Of a stretch of 29,845 nt of DNA, positions 9,642 through 20,400 are shown in pieces. Source of the stretch: Acanthamoeba castellanii str. Neff. Its lineage: Eukaryota; Discosea; Longamoebia; Acanthamoebidae. The notes below the pieces were generated by a model. It was not told where the DNA came from, did not search any database, and saw nothing but the letters and a program-made list of their open reading frames with translations. How positions within the stretch are numbered: the first letter of the stretch is position 1; every line of letters begins with the position of its first letter. Position numbers and translations under genes: made by a program. The stretch is from the NCBI RefSeq assembly GCF_000313135.1, contig NW_004457709.1:9445-39289 (forward strand), given 5' to 3'.

Positions 9642-10388
9642 ATGGAGGAGACGACGGACGTGGTTGCCGCACCCTCGGAGGAAATCGTGCCCGACGAGGG
9701 GGATGAAGATTGTGAGGAGGATGAGGAAGCTACCCCGGACCCCTACTTATGTACGCCCTTTACTTCTGCACCCCGCTCGGAGATGTTGTGTCAGCCAGGC
9801 TGACGTGGTAGTTGCGGTTTTGTCAGATCGATTCGTGAAAAGGGTGCCGCAGCGACCTCACACGCGTAAGAACGACATCTATGTGTCGCGGTCCTCCAGC
9901 TTCGTGGCTATGCAAAAGCGGGCCCTCCGGCTCCTGCACGAAGGGTACCACCCACCATTCACGCCTTCCCCACGCCCTCAATGCCGCTACCACTCACCTT
10001 CGCTCACTGCTCGCCCACAGCGAAACGGAAGTGGTCATACACGCCCTCAGTGCAGCAATGGAGAAGGTACCGGCCTCGTGCATGTCATGTCTTCATGATT
10101 GCGATGCTGATGGTGCATGGGTGCATGTCAAGGCATGCGACTTGGCTCGTGGTCTAGTAGAGCAGAGCAACGGCACGCTCGCTCTGGCGCCGTCCACCTC
10201 TACTGTGACGCTCATCGACGAGTACGAACCGCTCAGACCGGTACCGTTCTCCCACATCGCGCTCCTGTGGATTGTTAGTCTCTGCACACGTTAACGCCGT
10301 GTGGTCTCTTTGGCAGGGTCTTGAGCCGATCACACAAGTGCGATACAACTCTGCACTGCACATCCGCGCGTACAGAATAAACAAGTGA
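9642..10388 (+). CDS. POP7: POP7/RPP20 subunit of RNase P and RNase MRP (Alba-like), 5 exons
   Basis: Exons: 9642-9750, 9827-9944, 10021-10066, 10133-10240, 10317-10388; 150 aa, close to the human RPP20 length. The family member binds the P3 arm of RNase P and RNase MRP RNA together with POP6/RPP25 in the nucleus/nucleolus, supporting pre-tRNA and pre-rRNA processing. Visible hallmarks in order: an acidic N-terminal lead, RKNDIYVSRSSSF, EVVIHALSAAMEK, a TSTVTLIDEYEP strand region, and the C-terminal RYNSALHIRAYRI matching the family's conserved Asn-Ser-Ala/Ile-His-Ile-Arg motif. All four introns start with GTAC. The ATG at 9642 is the first one in the coding frame; upstream ATG at 9616 is followed at once by a stop. 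The next gene (TCTP) starts 139 bases after the stop on the same strand. Confidence 0.92.
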
Positions 10389-10527
10389 ACACTTCCAAAG
10401 TGACGTTCCCATCTTCAACTGACCCGTCTTTGGCGGTTGCGTTTTATTTTTTATTTGTTTTATTTATTTTTCACATTGGCTTTTGTTGGTTTCTTTTTTT
10501 CTTTGCCCATCAGCCCCGCCAACAACA
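10389..10527 (+). promoter_or_regulatory. T-rich promoter/5' leader of the TCTP gene
   Basis: This 139-bp gap between POP7 and TCTP contains long T-rich tracts (10441-10500) ending in a pyrimidine stretch and CAG at 10510-10512, which could be the acceptor of a leader intron or part of the 5' UTR. A pyrimidine tract at the transcript start would suit TCTP, whose animal mRNAs are of the 5'-TOP class, but the start site cannot be read from sequence. Confidence 0.4.
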
Positions 10528-11366
10528 ATGAAGTCGCAAAAGACCTACATCTATAAGGGTTCGTCTTCTCTCGTGAAGTGTCCCTTTGATCGTTCAGACC
10601 GATCCTCTTCGCCCAATTTGGCGGCTCCATCAATTCTATCAATTTTCCCCAACTCGTGAGATTGGTTCAAAATCATTCGTTGACGCATCCTTGTCGAAAC
10701 ACAGACGTGTTCACCGGAGATGAGATGTTCTCCATCTGCTACCCCTTCACGGTGGTCGACGACATCGTGTTCGAGGTCGAGGGTAAGCTGGTGTCGGCCG
10801 GCGGTGCGGTCGACGTCGACGTGGGCTGCGGTGACGCCTTCGGCGGCGGTGGCGACGCCGAGCAGCTGGCCGACGCGGCCGAGACCGTGATCAACGTCGT
10901 CTACTCGCACCGCCTGGTGGAGACCTCCTTCGCTAAGTCCGACTTCATCAAGTACATCAAGGCCTACATGAACCGGGTCAAGGGATACCTCAGGAAGACC
11001 AACCCGGGTCCGTTGCCCAATCCGCCCTTGCAGCCGTCGTGTTGGCCACCAGCTGACTCCTTTGGCGTGTGTTGTGTGCGGTGTGTGGCGTGTGTGGGGT
11101 GTGTGCGTGCGTGCGGTGACACAGAGCGTGTGGCGCCGTTCATGAAGTCGGCGGAGCCCTTTGTGATGAAGATGCTGAAGAACTTCGACGAGTACAGCTT
11201 CTACATGGGCGAGTCGATGGACGCCGAGGCCGCCATCGGCTTCGGCTTCTACCGGTCGGACGAGGCCTCCCCCACCCCTCGATTCTACTTCTTCAAGGAC
11301 GGCCTCTCCCTTCAGCACCCCGGCTTCGGCAAGAGCCTCGAACATCCCGTCCAGGAGCGCGCCTAA
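10528..11366 (+). CDS. TPT1: translationally controlled tumour protein (TCTP), 3 exons
   Basis: Exons: 10528-10558, 10705-11007, 11125-11366; 191 aa, slightly longer than the usual 168-172. TCTP is an abundant, conserved cytosolic protein linked to growth control, calcium and tubulin binding; its fold is related to Mss4. Landmarks: FTGDEMFS near the start, FEVEGKLV, a Gly/Ala/Asp-rich replacement of the flexible acidic loop, VETSFAKSDFIKYIKAYM, RVAPFMKSAEPFVMKMLKNF, YSFYMGESM, and FYFFKDGL. The family normally ends just after that last motif; here about 19 extra residues follow. Intron 1 separates the first ten codons, the common place for a TCTP intron. Intron 2 carries a GT-rich stretch at 11065-11120. 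Codon use is strongly GC-ending, as expected for high expression. Confidence 0.95.
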
Positions 11367-12141
11367 TCCTCCTCTACCCTCTACATCATAACCCTAACCA
11401 TCAACCTATTTAACCTTGCTACGCACCGCCTCGGCTTTCTGACAAACGGCAGCTGTGCCGTGTGCGACGCACGACACGACACACACGACACAAATATGAA
11501 TATTGCCCTGGACGAGATTCGAAGCCGCGGCTGGGACTGGGGGATCGGAGTGGGTGGATCGGGGCAGAATTTCGGCGGAGCAGCCGGCAGGGTGCCGGGT
11601 GATGCCCGGCCTGGCGTGGCAACGAGGGAAGGGACCACGCTCGTGCCCATCACGACCTCGCGACTACCAACCCAAAGATTAGTTGAACCTCGAGCGAGAG
11701 GTGCTGGAGCTCAGCAAGCTCGCCGGTGTGTGGGGATCGCTTGTTTTTCAAATTTCCAGCACAGCACAGCACCTCACCAGGCCTCACCTTTACTTCCGTT
11801 TGCCCATTTTCTCACCAACCCCTCCGATAGAAGACCCCCCTCCAAACTACATCACGACGTTGCCTTCTCCTTCTTCCCCCCATCGGCCAGATCACGGGTA
11901 CGTTTCCTTTCTTCTTCTCTCCTTGAGTTGTGTAAGTTCCCAAAACGTAGAACTTCCTCCCCTCCCCCTTCTCTAGTCACGTGGTCTAACTGTGATCACG
12001 CTCGTGCTGCCGCCTCCACCTCCTTGCACGCCCGGCAGACCAGACCGCGGCGGTACAAGCACGTACGAGCATTCCACACAGACGGAGCCAGAACTTCACA
12101 GGAACAACACGCCCTGGCATTGACACGGGATGAGAGAGACC
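11367..12141. other. 775-bp gap without a confident gene; possible small spliced exons and a GC hairpin
   Basis: The interval holds the TCTP 3' UTR and the F-box gene promoter/leader. At 11460-11495 there is a CACGA/CACAC-type run. From 11496 an ATG opens a GC-rich frame (M-N-I-A-L-D-E-I-R-S-R-G-W...), and 11681-11722 can encode L-N-L-E-R-E-V-L-E-L-S-K-L-A followed by a GT; neither could be joined into a convincing protein. A strong hairpin is possible at 11594-11610 (GCCGGG, loop TGATG, CCCGGC). From about 11770 to 11985 the + strand is pyrimidine-rich, as in the other promoters or leaders here. A long open frame over the gap has erratic composition and is probably not real. Confidence 0.5.
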
Positions 12142-14333
12142 ATGGCCACCTCGACTTCTTCCCTTCCAGCCTCGCTCTTCGATGCACACGACCTCATGGA
12201 CGAAGGTTCACCCCACCCCACCTCACATGCACCTCTTTCTCTTTGGGGATCCCAACAAAGCGTGTAAAACCTTTGTAGAGCCCTCCCAGCTGGGCGCGTT
12301 CGCAGTTCTGCCCCACGAAGTGCTCCTCATTGTACGCTTGGCCCTACTCCCGGGTCCTCTTCCTATCAACTCAGCTCTGTACGCTTTGCTCAAGTCCCTC
12401 TCCCTCTCCCTTTCGCTGGCCAGGCGTTGTCCTACATCCAACCGAAGGACTTGCTCACGAGTGTATCGCTCGTGTCTAAGTCCTTTCGCGGCTTCGCCCT
12501 CGACGACCACCTCTGGCGGGTACCTTGCCTCCCTTGCGTCGGCACCGATCACAATCATTGTTGACGATCATGATCGTTGATGTGGTTCGCGTGGATGTGT
12601 GCAGCGTTTGTGTTTGCTGCGTTGGGGCGATACCATCCTCAAGGAGACCGAAGGCGGGCGCAATCCAGATGAAGGCGTCAAGTCGAGCCGGCGCAAGGTC
12701 TGCCCAAAACGATTGGTCCCCTTCCGGAGCAAACTCCAGATCTGATGCAGGCGTGTGTGTGTGTTGTGTGGTGTGCAGCTGCAGTGGGGCTGGGTCTACC
12801 GGTGGCGAAGCCTCGTAGAGCGAAACTGGTGGCGCGGTCAGTGCAGCACAACCACCATCGCCTGTCCGGCTGAGATCACATGCGTACAGACCGACGGTCT
12901 GACCATCGCCTCGGGCTCCTACGACCACAAAGTCAGGGTACATACACGCACCTCCGACTCCCAGCCCGCGGAGGCCCTGATTACGGCGCATGGCTGCAGG
13001 TGTGGGACCTGGTGAAGGCGCAGTGGGTGGGCGATGCCGAAGCCGTCGACGAAACCAATGCCAACCTCGATGAGGAGCCCGAGCCGACCGACGGCGACAA
13101 CGAGGCACGAATGAAGACCTGCATTCACAGCAAAGTGAAGAGAATAAGAACTCTAACGCGCACGTGCGTGGGTCGTGCAGGGATTCTGCAAGGCCAAGAA
13201 GCACGTACCCACCAAGGTGCTGACCGGCCACTCCCATCGGGTCTATTGTCTGCAGTTCAGCGGCAACACCCTGGTACGACACTCGCATCACCGCACTCGC
13301 GTCTGTCACTGCACCCATAGGACCCCACATGCTGACCATCGTCTGTCAGGTGAGCGGGTCGGACGACCACAGCATCAAGGTGTGGAACGTCGAGCAGGCG
13401 CGATGCACCAACACGTTCATCGGTACCTATCTATCCCCCCCACCTCCACACTCACAACAATGCGATGCAGTCGCGCTCATCGCTCGCTGCCCCTCCGGCG
13501 AAGGTCACACGAGAGCGGTGCGAACCCTGCAATTCGCGGATGACGGGACGCTGGTGTCGGGCTCGTACGACAAGACAGTCAAGGGTACACCACTCGTGAG
13601 CTCCTGAGCTGGTCGGCGTGACGAAGAGACTCATTACCGCATTCATTCCACCTTCATGGGGTAGTGTGGGACATGCAGACGGGAAAGGACAAGGCGACGC
13701 TCAAGAGCCACACCACGTGCATCTGTTGCCTCAAGTTCAACGACAGGATGATCGTGAGCGGCAGCTTCAAGGCCATCAAACTCTGGGACACCAAGACCTA
13801 CAAGCCCATCACGTATAGATTACCATCATCATCACCATCATCATCGCCAAATGAGCTTGATATCACCGGGGGAAAGTGCTGATCATCCACCCTACAGGGA
13901 GCTGCAAGGCCACGAGAGCTGGGTGACGGGCATCCAGTTCGATGACGTCAAGCTCGTGAGCGGGTCGATGGACAACACCATCAAGATGTGGGACCTGCGC
14001 AACACAGCCTATCCATTCGTACGTAGCTCCACACATTCATCCGTTCCACCACTCAACTCACCACTTGTCGGGTGTGTGTGTGTGCAGTGGACGATCGGGG
14101 AGCATTCGAAGCGGGTGCGGTGTCTGCAGTACGACGCCGGGAAGCTGTGCTCGGGGAGCTACGACTTCACGATCAAGGTGTGGGACCTGGCGGCACGGGC
14201 CTGCGTGGTGACGCTCAAGGGCCACAACGCCTCGGCCCGATCCCTCCACTTCACCGACGACGTCCTCGTCTCCGGCTCGCTTGACAAGTCCATCAAGATC
14301 TGGGACTTCTCGGCCAACGTGCCCTTTGAATGA
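12142..14333 (+). CDS. F-box protein with seven WD40 repeats (SCF substrate receptor), 12 exons
   Basis: Exons: 12142-12205, 12279-12331, 12424-12519, 12605-12697, 12779-12937, 13000-13134, 13181-13273, 13350-13422, 13504-13584, 13665-13812, 13898-14018, 14088-14333; 453 aa. The F-box covers residues about 29-70 (FAVLPHEVLLI, DLLTSVSLVSKSF, DDHLWR) and would bind SKP1. After a linker with WVYRWRSLVERNW, seven WD units follow, most with the S-G-S-x-D and [IV]-K-[VIM]-W-[DN] signatures; the last ends at SIKIWDF just before the stop. Repeat 4 lacks the usual Asp (SGSFKAIKLW). An acidic insertion of about 40 residues sits between blades 1 and 2. This is the FBXW7/beta-TrCP/Met30 type of adaptor, which presents phosphorylated substrates to a cullin-1 ligase, but orthology is not clear. 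The start is the first ATG giving an in-frame F-box; intron 6 is only 46 bp. Confidence 0.9.
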
Positions 14334-14457
14334 TCTCTCCCCTTTCTGTTCATATATCTAAATCATATATCTGTACAGCTTCCACACTATATAAACTAAT
14401 AATAATACATATTTGTTCTATAAATATAAATAATATATATTTGTTTGATTGTAGAGG
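14334..14457. terminator. AT-rich convergent 3' end region between the F-box/WD40 gene and VWA8
   Basis: Just 124 bp separate two convergent stop codons. The stretch is strikingly AT-rich (TATATCT, ATAATAATACAT, AAATATAAATAATATATAT) compared with its surroundings, in both directions. It most likely supplies cleavage/polyadenylation signals for both genes; no exact AATAAA was found on the + strand. Confidence 0.5.
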
Positions 14458-17400
14458 TCAGGGCATGAGGTTGGTGGTGAAGATCTGCTTCATGATGTAG
14501 GGCAGCTTGGCGGTGTCGAGGCACAGGTAGCTGCGCCCCACGGGGAGGTCGCGGCGCCACCGGTCGGCCTCGTCGTGGAAGGAGGCGATGAAGATGACGT
14601 AGCTGTTCACCTTCTTCTCCGTCGCGCCCGTAATCAGCTTTCCGATCTCCTTCGGCGGTATCCCGTACCTGCCCGCCCCCCGCCGAAGTGAGCAAACCGC
14701 ACGCGCACGCACGCACACGCGAAGTCGACTCTTGTTGGGTACCGGCCCAGGTTGGCGTCGGAGAGGAGGAACACGAAGTAGTCATCGCCCTCCTCGGCGA
14801 GCACCCGGTCGATGGCCACCTCAAGGGCCTGCGTGTAGCACCGCCCCAAGTGATATTAGTCGGCATGCAACCAATCGTGGAGAGGTCTCTCTCTCTCTCT
14901 CTGTGTGTGTGTGTGGTGTGTGGTGTGTGGTGTGTGTGTGCGTGGTGTGTGTGGTGTGTGTGTGTGTGTGTTAAGTTGGGGTACCTCGACGGTCGAGTCT
15001 CCGCTGGGGCAGTATTCGGTGTGGGCGTGCATGCGGCGCAGCACCTTGAGCGCCTCGTTCTCGTTTTTTGGCGGCTTACCGAACTCCACGAATGGAACCT
15101 CCGGCCCGTCACCTGCACAAAAGTACCGCCCACCTGGTGAGCTCTCCATTCACTCCTCTTCGCCTGTACTTCGTTGTGCGGTGTGCGCGTGTGCGCGTGC
15201 GGTGGTTTTCGTGCGTGTGCGTACCGGCGTGTCCGACAATGGCGTAGGAGTACTTGTGCTCGAAGCCCTTGAAGGATTCCATGATCATCACCACCGTCTC
15301 CAGCATCCTCTCAAGCCGTCTATTTCCACAATACTCAGATTTCTTTTTCGTGTGCGTGTGCGTGTCGTGTGCGTGTGCGTGTGCGTGTGTCGTGTGCTCG
15401 TACCGGTCAGCTTGGTTGAAGCGGTACATGGAAGCCGAGACATCGAAGGCAAAGACCAGGCGCTTGGGCTTCTCCTGCGGGCCGCCGGGGGTCGGGTCGT
15501 GCTCGCCTCGGTGCTTGTAGATGGTCTTCTCGCCCGTGATCCCCTCCACCAGCCGCCTAGTCAGGTCCATTCCATGAATGGAAACGGGCCAGGCCGCAGT
15601 CAGCCAGTGCTACATCAGGTGGGCGGTGTAGTGGGCGAGGTCGGTGTGTGGGATCGGAAGGCGTACATGTCGTCGAGGTCGCCCGAGGTCTTGAGCTTGA
15701 GCCACTGGCGCTCCTTGGCCTTGGCATCCACCGCCGCGAGGATCACGCGCAGCTGGCTCACCTGCAAACAAAAAGAAAAAAGTGAGGAATGGTGAACCGC
15801 ACACACGCACCGCACACGCACACGGTGAAAAACGCGAGGTACCTGCTGAGAGACAGCTTGCAGGTAGTTGGAGTAGAGCTGCAGGTCGCCTTCGGTCATG
15901 TCGATCTCCTTCAGCTTCTTCTCGAGCGCTTTCTGTAAGTAGTTCACCACCGCCACCGCCACCACCAACCACCACCAGGACGCGCACAAGGAAAAACGTG
16001 GTGAGTGATCGATCCGCACAGTGTTGCGCCTCCAACACAGAAAATTGCCTAACCTTGGCCATTTCCTTGGCGGCCGCCTTGACCTCGGCGGAGACCGATT
16101 CCTTCTCGGCCTCGGTGAGCTGGTGCACCTCGTGGCCGCTGTCCGACCGGTACGCGCCTGTCCCAAGCCCTCACCGTGATGAGTCACCAGCGAGACTGAA
16201 TTGCGTCGTGTCGCGTCGTGTCGTGTCGTGTCGTGTCGTGTCGTGTCGTGTCGTGTCGTGTCGTGTCGTGTCGTGTCGTGTCGGTAGGTACCGCCTTTGC
16301 CGCCGAGCCCGGCTGTATCGCGTCCGCCGGAGCCGCCGGCCCAGGTGTTGCCGCCGACGTGGGGCGTGTTCTCGGGGTCGATCTTGCCGTGCTTGGGTCC
16401 CTCGGCCTCCTTCCCGTTGTGCTCGTACTCGATCTCGAGCGACGACGAGCCGTCCTCGTTCACCGCTGACTGCGACAGCCCCACGATCGACTTCCATCTG
16501 CGCACCGCGGCACGGAGCGTCGTGAGCGTCATGACGCACACGCGCCACCGCAAACACACGCCTATGAAAGAGGGAAGAGAAAAGGAGGAAAGAGGTACCG
16601 CTGGAGGCTGTCTTCGATGGCCGGCGGGTCGACTTCGAGCACGGCGACGGTGCCGTCCTCCCAAAGGAGGGCCACCTCCCCGTTGGTCAGCTCGCACAGA
16701 CTCAGCACCTCGTTCATCGAACCACGAAACTGCACGGCCATGTGGCAGCAGTTCAGTTCACAGTCGCACACACGCACACACACACATGGGGTGTTGTATA
16801 TACGCGGGCCATGGGGTGGTCGGGTCGCGAGAGGCGCTTCTTCAGCCGGAGGTCGTCCTTTTGCTTGGGGTCGAGGCCCAGGAGATGCACGTGCGACAGC
16901 GGAATGCTACGCACGCTAGCCGTTTCCAGATTGAGCACCTCCAGCACTCCGTCGTCCGGCTCACCCGTGTCCGCGCCTGTATGTCGTGTGTCGTGCTCAG
17001 TTACGCAGTGAATGGCCCCGTCGATTCAGCACAGGCCGGAGTTACTACTAACCTTTGAGCGAGCGCCTGCGGCTGAGGGAGAGCAGTTGACGCGAGCGGC
17101 GCAGGTAGAGGGCGCGCTCGTTGACGGTCACTGTCGTGGTCGCGGCTGTCTCGTCGCCGACGAAAGCTGTGGCGCTGGGTCGAGGGAAGGAGTGAACGGC
17201 GAGCGTCGCGCCTCCGCCGATGTCGCCACGGGCCAGCAGCAGCGGTGACGCTGACGTGTCGACAAAGTCGGCGTAGGCCGCCATCGGGCGGTGCGGATCG
17301 GCCGACGATAGGAATGTCATGCACGAGTTGGGCTGGGCCTCGGTCGACATGAAATCGAACTGGGTCGGGAATGTCGACGGTGCCGCGGGGAAGCTCGGCG

Positions 17401-20400
17401 CGGCCGCGGGCCTGTGCAGCGTCGCCGCGGTGGCGGCAAGGGGCGAGCGCAGGAGCGGCGCCCATCTCTGCTGGGCGGCGGCAGCGCCCGCCGACGAGGC
17501 GGCGAGTGGCCAGCGGCCGATGAAGAGGTGATCTCGCTGGCCGCCGGCGCCCTCGACGATGACGACGTCGCGGCTCGGCAGGAAGACGCGGTTGAGCTTG
17601 AAGTGATGCGGCATAAAGTACCGGTGCACGCTCATGTCGCCCAGGTCCACGAAGAGGAGCAGGCGGCCCTCTTTCTGGTGGAGGACCAGCACCTCGCGGC
17701 CGGCGGTGGCGTCGGGGCCATCGTCGACTCCGGCGGCAAGCACGAGCGCATCGCTCATCGTCAGGACCGCAGGGCGCTGCGGGCGCTGCGAGGACAGATA
17801 GAGCTTGTTCCCTGTGCGTCGATAGAAGGACATCAGCCTTGCATGTCGCCGGTTGTCGTGGGCGTGTGCGTGTGCGTGTGCGGTGGTGCGTGTGCGGTGG
17901 TGCGTGTGGGTGTTATGTACCGAAGAGGGAGAACTGTTGGCTGCCAGGGACGGGGATGTTGATGGGTACTGTCTCTCTGCGATTGGTGTCGACCAGCAGC
18001 AAGACGTTGTGGGAGGGCAAGAACACCTGCACGCCCGCGTGTTCCATCAGAAATGCGCGTGTCAGCGAAAACCTGACTGCCGTGTACACACGCAGCAAGT
18101 CAAGGGGGCCGGTGCAAGCTGACGCGCGTACCACCAATCTGTCGGTCAGAGGCAGGTAGGCGAGCTTGGGGTTGGTCGAAGAGGGCGAGAAGAACGGCAT
18201 GTTGTCACCTGCACCCATCCATAGCAGCGAATTCAGCGCTAGCGACAACAAGAAGAGCGGTCTGACCAATGCCAAGCGAACGCACCCAGCGGAGTGATGG
18301 AATAGGCTGAGTGGTTGCCGTTGTAGGAGTGGATCCCGAACGGGTGGTCGACCAGCACGTGCAGCTCGCCCTTCTTGCCGCTCACCATGGCGATGGGCAT
18401 GCCTGCGCAAGACCCCCAGAACAGGTCAGCAGTGTGCGCGGCTGGGTCCCTCTCGGCGCGTTGGTACGTACCCGGCGTGACGATGCTCCACGAGTACTTA
18501 GCTTCGGTGAACGAGTGAACCCTGGCCTCGGTCCTTCCTCGCAACTCGAGCATGTGCGGCGGAGGCCACGACCACCCCTTGGAGACCTTCAAGGGGAGCT
18601 TGGTGGCCTCCACTTCGAGGTAGTGTGCTTTGCCGTTGCCCAGGACCGTCCACTGCTCGTGGGGCACGGACGGGGGCAGCGGCGTGATCCCGCCCACGTT
18701 GATCTTGAACAATGACTTGTCCATGATGCCCAACGGAATGCCGTGCCTAACATGAAGAAGTAAAGTTGCATAGCAACGTACCAGGTTGTTGTTAAACACA
18801 CACACACAATCCGTGGGAGGATATGGGGTCTGGTACCTGTGAAACGTTTGGGCCAGGTGCTCGCGCAGCTGTGGGTTGAAGATGTCGAACGAGAACACGT
18901 TCTCGAGGATCTGCAGGAGGGAGTCCTTGGGGTAGTGCTGCAGATGCCGAATGAGATTCACCAACTCGCGGGTCGAGTAGGGATACGACAGTTGGCCCTG
19001 CGTGACACGAGCACGCGATGTTTCCAAAACAAAGAGCCGTGTAAGCCACAACATCGAACCGAGCGGCCGTAGTGCTGGCGATGGCGCACCTCGTCAACAG
19101 ACTGGCGCAGGTCGTTGAAGAGACGAGTCAGGCGCTGCAAAATATCTGGAATTTGAAAAAATGAGTGAGCCTAGTGTGCTGCCCGGTGTCACGGGTGGGA
19201 GATGCACCTGAGTTGACATCGGGACCGTAGGACTGCAACAGCGCCAGCTCCGACGCGGTGTCCGGGTTGTCGATCGCGTGGCTGTGGGATGTTACCAAAA
19301 CGTTATGTAAAGTGAGGCACTCCACGATCACGATTGTGCGTGGCGCAGCCGCGATACTGTGGCCATACCAGGAGAAACAGTCTCCGATCTCGCGGTAGAA
19401 GTCATTGCCCAAGAAGGGATAACCAGGTCTGTTGGCCAAGGCGATGACGCGGAACTTGGGGTGAACCAACACCACGTCGTCTTCCATGGCCGTAGCCTTC
19501 TCGCCCATGATTCTGCATTGGGGCGGATGTTAATTGGTAAAAGAGGTGGAATCCGCAGCTTTGATCAGAGCTCTAGGGGATTACCTCCGGCCATCGGCGA
19601 GCAGCATGTAACGGTCCTCAATGAGCCCTTTCAACACGCAAACCACCTCAAGGGGCGCCTTGTCCGCTTCATCCTGTCCCAATGAAACAGTGAAACAATG
19701 ATTCATCACCAGTCGGGCCGACCTTCGCAATTGTCAAAACGAGAAATGAGTACCAGGACGAGAACGCGGCCGTGAACGACGGCGCGCACGAGCGGAGAGT
19801 CCATCCATACGATGCGACCGTCCGCCAACGATGGCGCAGAGGTGAGCGACTGCACCGTGGTGTCCCTATTGCCACACGCCATCCAAACCAAGAATGTTTG
19901 TGAGAATTAACCACCCGCGGCGCGTATGTCGACTTGTTTGCCACAAACCTGTGCAGCTGCATGTATTCCCGCTCCTTGCCCAAGAGCTCGAGCATACGAT
20001 CGGCAAGCTGGATTTGGCACGATTTCGTCAGCCAAAGGCGAGGCGAACATTGCACTACATGACGAGGTGTACCTTATTCTTGCCGACTCCTTGGTTGCCG
20101 ATGAGCAACAAGTGTTCGCCGATTTGATAGTGGCGTATTAGGTCCCTCAACAGCCCAACTATGTGTACCGCCACGCAGATCAGCATTTGACAACACATGC
20201 GCAGTCATACACGCGCGCAATATGTGAACGTACTATGTTTGGGAACGTCATAGAAGAGTACGTGCGGCACCAAAGCAGGTTGCTAGACCGCCAGCGGCTT
20301 GTTAGCTTACCACGCAATAGTAGAGTACAAGACAGCATGGGTCACACGTACCTCGGGCTGCTCCACCTCCGCGGTGACGTCGCCGATTCTGACCACCTCC

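Noticed and set aside
11594..11610. Bacterial-type intrinsic terminator or tRNA arm
   Set aside because: No T-run follows, no tRNA cloverleaf or T-loop motif could be built around it, and the context is eukaryotic.
11460..12278. 272-residue + strand frame before the F-box gene
   Set aside because: Amino-acid composition changes erratically, it runs into the F-box exon 1 in a different frame, and no domain is seen. Kept only as a possible source of small exons.
14905..15795. 296-residue + strand frame rich in Cys, Val and Trp
   Set aside because: It is driven by GT repeats in VWA8 introns and antisense exons; no family features.
16206..16283. CRISPR-like or satellite array
   Set aside because: The units are 5 bp without spacers, so this is a simple pentanucleotide microsatellite in an intron.
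15615..16697. 360-residue minus-strand frame through the VWA8 gene
   Set aside because: It reads straight through introns 39-41, including the CACGA array (T-R-H-D repeats), mixing coding and non-coding sequence. The spliced model matches the VWA8 family without gaps.
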